A stretch of 64,000 nucleotides of DNA, taken from the NCBI RefSeq assembly GCF_002078875.1, contig NC_034412.1:14115876-14179875 (forward strand). Direction: 5' to 3'. The notes under the pieces are model-generated. The model saw nothing but the letters and a program-made list of their open reading frames with translations. It did not search any database and was not told where the DNA came from. Shown one piece after another: positions 49,835 to 60,800 of this stretch (position 1 is the stretch's first letter; each line of letters opens with the position of its first letter). Origin of the DNA: Numida meleagris. Its lineage: Eukaryota > Chordata > Aves > Galliformes > Numididae. The position numbers were made by a program, and so were the translations under genes.

Positions 49835-51496
49835 TTAATTACTTGTATTTCATATCACTTAATTCAAAAGAAAAGCAGTAAAGAAGGGGATGTTTTTTAA
49901 TTCTTAGAAGTTATGGAACATTTTAGTTTGAGACAGTCCCTTTCTCCCTTCTTATAACAGTTTATTGAAACTAAAGGGTGGAAATAGGAATCCTACTGAA
50001 AGAAAGCCTGTTTACTCAGAGCTCATGAAAGAAAGTGTTCCAGAACATTCATTTATTTTAAATTATTGCCATTTAATACTGCCAAGATTAATGAAATCTA
50101 CTGTCATCTGCAGAGGAAGTGCCAATTTACAAGCCAAAGCTGTTACAAATTATGTGTAGGATATTTTTCAAGATTTGAGACAATTTCGGTAATAAAAAAA
50201 AAATGTGTTATATGCTTATTTGATTCAATTTTCCATTATTTATCATCTTTCACTTTTTGCAGTATCCTGTTTGGCTCTGGATAAGTACCCATTTTCACAG
50301 ACTCGAAAGAGTTAAATAAATATTTAAGTAAATTAATTATGTACTATCTAGGAATGTAGGGAGATGTGATAAGCTGAGATCTATCTCAAAGACAGATCTG
50401 ATCATAAATTTAAAGTAGAACTATGTGGAATCTTCAACTCCGCTTGCTAAAATCAGTTCTCAGCTTCCTCCATGGCATAAAATGTTCACAGCATGTTTCA
50501 TCAAAACTTTCATCACTTTTGACATCAGGTTTCTTGTACTCCCTGAGTATTAGAGAGCATTAGTGAAAGCTTTCACCAGGGCTCATTTCCTTTGTCAAGG
50601 TCATAAGCTATTTCTTCTTATTCCCTCACTGATTGAGCTACTCCAGCATCCTCTGGAAGGTTGTAGATAATTTTTTCTTTGTAGTTTCTCAAAGGGAAAT
50701 TCGGAGCTTTTCTTTGTTTTCAGTTAGTTAAAGAAATGCAGATCCCTCACTCATCCACATTTGTTATACAGAGGGCTGCATATTTAGCTGGTATAAAACA
50801 ATACAAATCCAATTAACTTCCAGTCACTATATACACTTATGCTTTCTTACAATTTGAGGTTTGCTTAATCCTAACAACATTATTGCTACCTGCTCCTTTA
50901 ACAATAGATGTCTGTGGGAACTATAAAAACTGCAATACACAATTTGCCATAGCTAGTGCAATTCCATTGATTTTTGTTACTGATATTGAAACAGAGAATG
51001 CTTTGGTTCTTCTAGACCTAGAGCGCATCCACTGACCAATGAAAAACCTATGCAAAAGGAAGTAAATAATTTCTGGAAGTGACATTCACTTTTATTTTGT
51101 TGCTGGCAAAAGACAATACCAGCATTGTCTGTTTCAAAACAACACATTTTTTTCAGTATGTTCTAGACAGGTTCTAGGCTGGAACAAAGCTCTTGCTGCT
51201 GCCACTATGAAATATCAGAGATCACAGTAAGGCCTCAGAAAGCTGCAAAATACCCAGTTTTGCTCCTAGAAGGGGAAGTATCAAAGCCCATCATTCAGAT
51301 GGAAGAAAGCAAAATGTTTTGTGTAAACTCTGGGTAAACTCAACCGTTCTCTGACTGTCCTATTGAGTTTAGCTTTCTCATGGGTGCCCTTACACCAAAA
51401 TATCTTCTGAATATGTTTCAGACTCCTTGTCTGCTCCTGCTTCCTATGTTGCTTCCTTCATCCTTTAACCCCATTCTCCAACCACTCCCTCTTTTG
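49835..51496. other. Unique sequence between the two solo LTRs
   Basis: This 1.66 kb is ordinary AT-rich unique DNA. It holds no retroviral coding sequence, no tRNA-like primer-binding site next to the right LTR and no polypurine tract next to the left LTR. It is therefore host DNA and not the inside of a provirus. Confidence 0.85.
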
Positions 51497-51501
51497 TGAT
51501 G
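51497..51501. repeat. Target-site duplication (left) of the second solo LTR
   Basis: TGATG here is repeated immediately after the LTR at 52032-52036. It differs from the AACTT around the first copy, which shows an independent insertion. Confidence 0.88.
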
Positions 51502-52031
51502 TGTCAACGGTTTATGGGTGTTCGGCCCGGTTCCATGACAAAGGGGACAGGGGATCCACAGGTCCACGCCCCGGGAAAAAGGGAAAAGGGAAAAAGGGTA
51601 AGGAGATGGCCCTGAGAGCAAAGAACAGCGGCAACAATCTGAGGAGAAACAAACTAATTTACTAAATAAGATATCGGAATGCAAAACAACACACTATAGT
51701 ACAATATAATTACAATTTAAGCTGATAAATCCAATACAGAGAGAGAGAATGTCCCAAAATCAAGGTAGGCCTTACTCTACTACCGACAATAAGACGGCTG
51801 GAGAGTGAGGTGCTGCCAAGACGAGAGACGGCGGAAAAAGGGACGAGGTCTCGTGATCTGCAAGTTTTTATACTGCGAGCTTTTATCTTTTCCCTCCAGC
51901 TGGAAAATGGTAACAGAGGAGCAAAGTGCCATGGAGAATGTAGTAGTCCTTCTCTTCTGAGAACCAGGTACATTCACTACATGATGTTATCATGTGGAAT
52001 ACCAATAACCGAAAATCACAAAACCATGACA
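51502..52031 (-). mobile_element. Solo LTR of an endogenous retrovirus (copy 2)
   Basis: This 530-bp element begins TGTCAACGG and ends ACCATGACA, and belongs to the same family and orientation as the copy at 49301. It keeps the minus-strand TATA box (plus 51865-51872) and the AGTAAA signal (plus 51658-51663). Its own 5-bp duplication, TGATG, flanks it (51497-51501 and 52032-52036). By eye the two copies differ at roughly thirty sites. The differences concentrate at the left 100 bp and in the right quarter, many are at CpG positions, and the middle is nearly identical. No internal retroviral sequence adjoins it. Confidence 0.93.
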
Positions 52032-52036
52032 TGATG

Positions 52037-54633
52037 TCAAGCTGAACTAGGTAAACTCAACATGTTCGGTCTTCACAGGAACTTCCGTTTCTTATCTTAA
52101 ATTTATGTTTCATAACTAGCTGGTTTTGCATTGTTTTGCCAAAGTCTGGAAGATACCTAGACCATGAATTCTAGCTTTCAACCTGCAGAAATCAGGCACA
52201 AGAATTTGCAGCATAACTCACTTCCCTGTGTAAAATTGTGTTTCACCAGGTTACCTTCATGTTTGTAAATATTTATTTAATATAACATTTTCTCTTTCTT
52301 GTAATCATGTGTTTCAATGTAGTAAACCAGAGAACTGAACATCAGTTTTATCAGAAAATCATAGGAGTTACACAGACTGGTCCCATCTTTGAAATATTTT
52401 CCTTGAGTGCCCAAAAGTCATTGGAAAGAAAAAAGTAGAAACATGCAACAAAACTGTGGCATCATACAGAATATCAAATGGATTTTGATCCCAAAAAGAA
52501 GCTGCACATTAGAAATAGATGAAGCAGTTACTCAACACTAGAGTTCGAGGATAATTCACAAATAACAGCTGTAGTTAAAAAAAAAAAAAAAGTAAAAAAT
52601 GTACTGGCAATAAAAAGAAGTGAAAAAAGACAGAAATTATTCATAATGTGTAGTCAAGGTATTGTTTGTTTGAGCAGTTTCTATCAGGGACTCTAGAAAG
52701 GCAAGAAACTTTGCAGAGGTGAATTTCTGCTCAGCTCAATGTTTTTTTGCCTGATCAGACAGAGGAGTAAACGTGCAGCTCTGTCAGCACCATACCCACT
52801 TGAGCAGATGGGCAAGCAGGTAGGAGGGGTGGAGCATGCACCTACATGTCACGCACATCTTGAGACAGACTGAGCTAATAGAGGAAAATGTCCACAGTGG
52901 AAAAGGACCTACCAGGGCAATGAGCTAGGAACATCACTCTTTGCTATTCATCTTTCTTATGCCCAAAGCAATGTGGGCTATAGTAAGGACTGTGTGGGCT
53001 GAGTAAAGGGGACATTTTAGTCCCAGTTTCAGCTGGTTTGAGCCAGGGTGAGTGCAGAATAAAGCAATATGATACCCTGACAAAGCCTGTGCTGTATTCT
53101 CCATTGAAATAGCCTTATGTCATGGCATATTTAGGTGTTACACCCAAATCAATAGCTGTGCAATTAAGTAGACAGCAAACTTGGATTAACTTTTGAACAC
53201 CAGATTTGAATTAACAGAACAAAGTTCCCTGAAGTTATTGATGAACTTAGGAAGAAAAAATGGATTGGTTTCCATTACAGCCATGTGAGCTGAGTTGCCT
53301 CTCAATTTTCCAAATGGTGCTTCTAAAAAAAAAAAATTAATTAAAACCCAACAATTTATAGCGGCTTATACTGATTATATATCCCACATTGCTTTTTTCA
53401 GGCAATAAGGTACAGGTTCCTGCATGCTGGCAAACCTCCAGGATGGGTAATTGCATTACCTTGCCAAGTTTTAATTGAATGAGGTGTTCTTCTTAACTTT
53501 CCCTACTAAATTACCATGCATTGTTGTACATTGTTAATTACTGACCACACATCCCCAGAGAAGGCTAACTTGCAGAGGTACCATATTGCCACAGTTGTAA
53601 TCCAGAGAACAACTAAAGCTAAAGCTCTCAAATATGTCTCAAAGAAAGTTGTGGGCAGGACTAATATAGTGCCCTGTCATCTGAGCTTCACTTCTCCCCC
53701 TTTCTTATGCACTTTAAATAGTTAGCATGGAATGACAACAGAGCCCTTCCATTTTTCTGTGTATGCTCTAAGCAAAGGATGAATAGACCATGGTAAAATT
53801 CCCCAGCTTCTCAGTGAAGTCTGTCAATGTTATGATGGTTTGGAGGCATTTCTGTGAAAATCTCCAAAGAGCTAATTGGAGACATCACAGAATACTTTAG
53901 CTGGAGTTAGAGAGGGATGTTTGTTTTTCTTTTACAGAGAAATGTTAGTTTGTGCTAATCAAAATTTTTTGTGAAGCAGGATCACAAATCTTCCATCCAA
54001 AACCACTTTACATGAGAAGCCAAAAAAGTCATTTCTTTAATATAAGAAATTACGAAATTGGGCAAAGAGAAGGAGAAAAGAAACAAAGTCCAAGAAATAT
54101 TCTACTTTAAAAAACAGGAAAAAAAATGTAGATTGAAGAAAACAGAAATAAAGTATTTCCAAAACAGCTATAGAAACTTGAAAAATATAAACAATTTTTT
54201 TCTTAATTGATTCAATACAGAAGATTGTAACTTCAGCTTTTTGATCAATTCAGTATCTGGGAAAGTAAGCACAAATCTGGAAAATTCCCAGTAACCAGGA
54301 AAGCTACATCTTCCCCACCTATATATATATAAAAACATCATCTGGATTTATAGGGCTAAATTTATTTCAAGCTAATGTCCAGAATTCAGGCTATGAGATA
54401 TCACTTATTAAGTCTATATATATATATATGTAGATTTAAAAACATGAATCAAAAGAACACATAAAAATTTAAATATTTTGTTATGTACATATGTACAAAT
54501 AAAAAAACAACTTCTCTAAGCAGTAAATATCACTGTTAAGCAGCATGAAGGCTTAGCCTGAGCATCCAACATAGATACCTTACACTTTTGATGGGGAGGG
54601 AGTCCAACATCACCTCCCAAAAGACATATGAAG
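52037..54633. other. Gene-free unique sequence
   Basis: No gene is seen. There is a 15-A run at 52577-52591 and TA dinucleotide tracts at 54320-54331 and 54414-54429. The rest is AT-rich unique DNA. Confidence 0.7.
54320..54429. repeat. Two (TA)n tracts about 80 bp apart
   Basis: TA repeats occupy 54320-54331 and 54414-54429. Such tracts melt easily and vary in length. They sit 200-300 bp upstream of a CR1 fragment. Confidence 0.85.
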
Positions 54634-54639
54634 GAATAA

Positions 54640-54811
54640 TGGAACAGGCTGCCCAGTGAGGCTGTGAATGCCCCCACTCTGAAAGCATTCAAGGCCAGAC
54701 TGGATGGGGCTTTGAGCAACCTGGTCTAGAGGTGTCCCTGCCTATAGCAGGGGAGTTGGAACTAGAAGATCTTAAAGGTCCCTTCCAACCCAAACCATTC
54801 TATGATTCTAT
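54640..54811 (+). mobile_element. Short CR1 LINE 3' fragment with 6-bp flanking repeat
   Basis: This is a 172-bp plus-strand CR1 copy, severely 5'-truncated. It opens inside the last codons of ORF2, translating as WNRLPSEAVNAPTLKAFKAR followed by LDGALSNLV and a stop. It then passes through the standard 3' UTR (GGTCCCTTCCAACCCAAACC) to the octamer tail ATTCTATGATTCTAT. GAATAA flanks it on both sides (54634-54639 and 54812-54817), which fits a short CR1 target duplication and fixes both ends. Its 3' UTR is nearly the reverse complement of the copy at 2744, so the two share a subfamily. The coding end is intact, which argues for a relatively recent insertion. Confidence 0.94.
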
Positions 54812-54817
54812 GAATAA

Positions 54818-57800
54818 GAAGAAACAGGAAGGCCCTAAGTCCAGCTTCAAAGTTGGGCTTATGCTGAAAAGAACAAGGTAAACCAGGAGTGAAATGCCAA
54901 GACCTGACCAGTCATTGGGGCCAAGGTTTATCTTTTGTTATCTGCACAGTCCAAGGCATGTTTCTTGAGCAGCATACAGCGCAATAGTCACTGTGCCTTG
55001 ACACTGTCAACCCCATGGAAATCAGAGACGATAACCAATGCCTGCAGCAGAGTTGAAGCCAGTGCTAAAGCATATGTAAGCGAAGAAGAAGGAAGAATTT
55101 GCTCCTGAAGAGCAGTTGCTATGAGAAAATTGCAACCACATGCTAATTTTCCAGAAAGTTGGGAAACATGCTTCAGGTTTTTGAAGAGTTCATCTACCTT
55201 TTGCTCCCCCATGTTCCCTAGTAAAGAAAAAATACAATAAATTTCTTGTGTGGAGTGATTTTAAATGATTGAGGAATCCCCCTTCAGTATCCTTAACAGT
55301 TGTTTTATTGGCAACCAAAGCCCCTTTTTCATTACTCTTCAAAGATCCCTCCATTTCAATTCTACTTGTTCACATTCTGCTTCAAATGATACCCCACTGA
55401 GCTGACCACATGCAGGACTGTGTTCCAAGACCTCTTTTTTTAATAAAAATTCTCTTTCAGTGTCCCCACACCATGAAACAAATCACATAGCTTCATAAGC
55501 CATCAGGCAATCCTTTCAGTTTCTCGTGCAGGCGAACTGAGCCTTTTTCATCTGATTAATTCACCAAGCAAGCTGATCTGGGAAGCATAAAAAGCTTCTG
55601 AGGCAGGATGAGAATCAGCAGCTCATATTTCATAATGGCATCGCTAATGCCCCAAATTAAGTGCTGAGGCTGTTTTGCTTGGCAATATCATTTCATGTTA
55701 ATTTTGGATAGGACTGAAAATGAAGTTGTAATCTCTCTCTGTCATGCTGCGACTATTTCCTTGACCATCTTAAGTGCTGCATTTTATGAGGATGTAGCTG
55801 TTACTGCTGGGTGCAGAAACCACTATACAAGCAAATATTCCTTGTGTTCCTTGCCCAAAGAGTTTACAGATTTGTGTGTTCCTTCTTCACAGAGGAGCAC
55901 CCCCACAGAGCGCACCTTGCTCCACACAGGGGTTGGCCCAGAGGACCCAGTGAAGGAGTAACTTGCAGATCAGGAGCAAGGTGAACCCCTTATTCAGCGA
56001 GTTTGACCTCTGCTTCTGTGGGAAAAGAAACCCTTTGACTCAGTTACAAGTATAGGTCTCACGTGCTTCACTGGTAATGCTTCATCAGACCACCTCTTCT
56101 GACTAGTAATTAACAGCTCCATTCAATTTGTTGGGCATGACTTTAGGAGAAAATACTTGATTCTTTGAAAATCAAAAGTGCCTCCTTCCTCTCACGTCAT
56201 CTGTTGTTTTAGTGCTCATGTTGCCTTTCAGTCATTTCTAATGGTATTCTTTTTTGAAAATTCAAGCTGTGTTTTTTAATGTCCACGTTCTTCTCAATGT
56301 AAACAGCTAGTCCCACCAGTCAACATATTAAATGTCTGTGTTAAGGTTCTAAAATTAAATGCCTAATCTTAAACATAAGAATTTTTATCATTTCACTAAT
56401 TTACAAAGTTAGTAAACTCATTAGTGTTACAATTTTTAGACCATTTACTTTGATTTGGGTTTTCTGAATCTTGTGCTGTTTGATGACTACAGTCAATATT
56501 TATAAAAATAAGTGTTTTGTAATACAGAAATATTTTTATCAGTCTTGTTTTTCACAGAAGAGTGGGTTCTGCTCCCTCAGAGCGTGTCCCCTTGTCAGCT
56601 TCAATTTATCTCAACCAAAATGACCGTGTTCCCAGCTATGAACTCTACATTTATTTCTTAGACCCATAAAAGGTCAAGACCTTGGATTAATTTTTTTTTA
56701 ATCTATGTCATTGTGATTTTAAAGGAGCCTAAAGGATCAACAAGACCAAATTAAAAGAAGAGAACATAACTGTGCGTGCATTCACTTCAGATCTTTAGAT
56801 ACTGCAGCTCCAATTTAAAATAAGCACACACTGGTAAGCAAGGCAAGCTCAGAACTGTACATCATATCATTTTTATTAAGGCTGGCCACTTCAGAGTTCA
56901 TTTTTACCTTCATTAAAATATTTTAATCTGTGTCTTTAAGTATATAAAACATCAAAGTTTCATTCTACCACTACCATCTCAGAAAGAGATCAACTCTCAG
57001 TAAGACCCTTGCCATTTTCTTTGATGTTGTACAGACCTGGGGATTTTAAGCCTGGTGTTGACTCTTTAAAGAATTTTAGAACTAATTGCTTAATGTTTTT
57101 ATTGTGTCCCCTTCTCTAATTTAATATGAAGTTTTATGAAGTTGTTGGAGACTGTAATCTCTCTATTATATTTTTGCTGCTACTGGTGACATGATTTTAG
57201 TGACATTTCAAGGTAAAGAGAATAATTTATAAAGTTCTTTATTTTGTTGATATGAACTTCTTTCTGGTGATGATCAGTAACTCTGTTGGGGCTATAACTT
57301 TTTTTCTGCATACATATGATCTTGCAATGAAATAAGTCCTTTATTTGTCTACTTACATTCAGTGAATATTTTGAGTTTCTGATTTTATTCAGTGTAAATT
57401 ACTTCATATCTGAACCAGAAGAACATATCTCTTGTTTTTAAACTGTTTAAAATGCTGTGGGATGTTTAAAGTTTAGGGATTAATCTAGATTCTGCTGGAC
57501 ACAATAACAAAGTTTCCACTAATCTTAACAGAATCAAAGTTTTACTGAGACTCTCCAGTACCAGCAAGATTTTTGAGAGTAGCACTTGGTGCAGGATATC
57601 TAGACACAGCTCTTTTCCTGTCCATACGAAAAATCCTGTCTCACTGACAGGCATGACTGAACCCAGTTTTATCTCCTTACTCGTATGCAAGAAATTCAGT
57701 TCAGCGCAACTGATTGCTAAAAGCTCCAACAGATGCTTTATACCAATAGACAGTGGTTTTCACCAATTCCTAGCCATAATTTGCAGTTGGATTATCTTTT

Positions 57801-60800
57801 ACTGACTTACAGTTCATTAGAAAGAGCTGTTCCTTGAAAAGACTCCACTGCATACACCTAACCCAGTTCCATACTGTTAAAACTAAAGGAGCCTGTTTGT
57901 GATGGCTAACTGTAATTACTTAGTATGCAAAGAGATAAGATATAATATGCGTGAGTGTCTACTTCCAAATCCCTTCAATCTAGGAAGAGTGAAGAGACGG
58001 GAAAACTTCGTTCAAGCTGAGTTTGAATGGTGACAGAAAACATAAGCAAGATTTGTGCACTGCAAGACAGACCAACCTCAGCAGATGGGCGCATTCTCCA
58101 CTTTCCTATGAAGTCTTTAAAATATAAGCTTCAAACACACATCTTGCAATAACCTTTACTCTTAGTGACAAAAGTCAGAAATGCACATGGAAAGAGTGGC
58201 AGTAGAGGGAATTTTTTTTGCCATGAGCAGATTAATATAACATTCTTGGGGTTTACTGTTATCAGAGTAAACAGAAACAGATGAGGATCCAACAAGAACA
58301 GACTGTAAATCTAACAATCAGAAGGCACACTCCAGTAAATTGTGGAGAGTGACATAATTTCTGCTGTTTCAACTTACTGCTTCCTCCGGTCTTCACTCAT
58401 TTCTCCTTTGGCTCTCATGGTAGCCAACTAGCATCAGTTATCTGGTATTTCAGCTACAAGATTCTGCATCATTCAATGTACCTCAACACTTTTTGGACAT
58501 CTTTCACGTACAAACTTCTGATAGCTCAGAACTCACAACATTCAAATTACAAAAAAGTTGAGCTTTAGTTGATATTGTCTATTTTCTGCCTAGAACTAGG
58601 TTTTCTCTGACAGAATGAAATAAATGAAAACAGGCTTGTGTGCTACTCCAGTCTTATTTTCATTTTATGAAGCACATGTAGAAAGTCACTGATGACAAAT
58701 AAATAAAAGTAGCATGCCAGGTAAATATTATTCATTTGTAGCTGAATATCAACTAGTGGGCTCATCTTTGGGTTTCAATGCTCATCCAGATGGAAAGACA
58801 TCTGGAATTTAAAAAAAAATCAGGCAAAGAGTGCTATATCTGAAAGTCTAATTATGTTTTTTCCTGGATATTCAGGAATGCAAACTGATTCATTGGAGTT
58901 TTTATTTGATATATTGGATTGTATGTATACTTTTTTTTAATCAACTTCTAGTTTAGAAATGTCCATTTTACCTGCTTGTACTCTGAATACCATGTTTATT
59001 ATTGTAATATTTTAAGTCCATTTAAGTTCTACTCTTGTTTTGGCATGGCAGTTCTTGTTCCTACATAGGTATAATTTATTTGTATATTGAATTCTGAGTA
59101 CAAGTGGCTGTTCATGCTTCTCAGGCCTTTTAGTGAGCAAAATAGTCATGCTTCGCATTTTCATTTTATTTTCTGTTTGTGATAGATGGCACACAATGCT
59201 CTAGCATGGGGTCCACAAGTCATTTACTTACTACGAGGCATAGTTAATAAAATGTCAACAATTTTATTCACAGTTATCTTCAACAAATACCATAAATATT
59301 AAATTACATGATTAATATATCAGTGTTTATTACCTTGTGTCAGAGAGAGTGGTCATCAAATAAATCAGTCTTTGCACTGGACAGATTTAAAGGTAAATGT
59401 CATTCCAAAACAGTATGATTTTTAGGTCTGTGGTCACAGTTTTGTATAAGTGTCTCATAACAAGAAATAAGATAACTTCCAATGAGTTAACATCATCAAA
59501 GAGGGTGAGGAGGGGAGCAGTATACATACATCATCTGCAGGCTTTAAAATTTTTCTACTAGTTTGCTTTTCATGAATTTAAGCCAAATTCGTACAAGAAA
59601 TAAAATCCTCAGTTTTGAAAAATCATTTCTCCTCCTTACTGAAATTTCAGCACTTTTCTGTAAGTAGGTCTTGTTAGATAGTTTTTTAAAATAGTTATAT
59701 ACTTGCTGGATCTTTCTGTAAGAGCGGCCTGAACTGATTTTATAAAAAAGATATAGACCATTTCCAATAAAAGGAGAATTTTGTACTACGGATTTTTTTT
59801 ATTATTATTTTACACTACTTCACAGGTTTGATGCCACCAGAAGATAGTACTTCACAGCTGTTACTTAGCTATCATGAATTACTACTAAAAAAAGAAAGAG
59901 AACATCAAAAGATTTTTAATTAAGAAAACTCATGACAGCATTGAGTTTCTCCATCATTTAGTGCTTTTACTTTTTGTTTTAAAAGCTTAATTGAGAGTCA
60001 TAAAAAATTCCCAGTCAAGAATTTAAAACTCCTCAGTTGTTACACAGGAACATTAAAATTCATTCCTACCAAAATATTTCCAACCATAAAATATCAAGCT
60101 CACAAAGAAAAAAAAAAAAAGATACTGCATGCAAGAACCAGTAGCTATAGTGGTTCCATACCTGAAGAAAAGATTTTGCCTGTTGATCAACTGTTGATAA
60201 TACATACGACATATATTCTCATAAATGTCAAATTCTGAATGAAAAGGCAGAGACTGAAACTATTTCTAGGAATAGGATGCTGTTAGATGAGGTAAGGCAG
60301 CTGGTTTCCAAACCCAAAGAGGAGCAGTGGAATCAGCATTCATTATTATGAATGTTTCAACAGGCTAAAAAATATCACGTAGAACAAGCAAGTCTGATAA
60401 AAAATAATCCCTGCAGAGTCTCACTATCAACTGTTTTTTTCTGTCAATCTGTTCTACACCTCGAAAATGTTGGCAGGTGCTTGGTTTTAAGGATCTATAT
60501 ACCCATACTTCCTGCTTATAAATTCGAGATAAGGGAAATTTCTGAAGACACAAAATGCACTTACACGTTCGCCAAAAGTAAAGTTAGCTTCCTGGATCAC
60601 ATTTGGTCCCTGGATGTGGTATTTCACTAAGGAGCTCTAAGAAAGGTTAAGGTTTGTTTGGATTCTTAACAAATGCTGAACTCTGTTCTTTCAATACTCC
60701 AGGTAAAAAATAGTAACAGGCATGCTTACATTTTCAAATGGTCCCTAATTTTGCTTATAAAAGATCTCTCTTTTCAGATCAAGTAGTATTGGTCCTGATT

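Noticed and set aside
49301..52031. One compact provirus with two LTRs
   Set aside because: Each LTR has a different 5-bp target duplication right at its own ends, the outer flanks differ, and the interior has no primer-binding site, polypurine tract or coding sequence.
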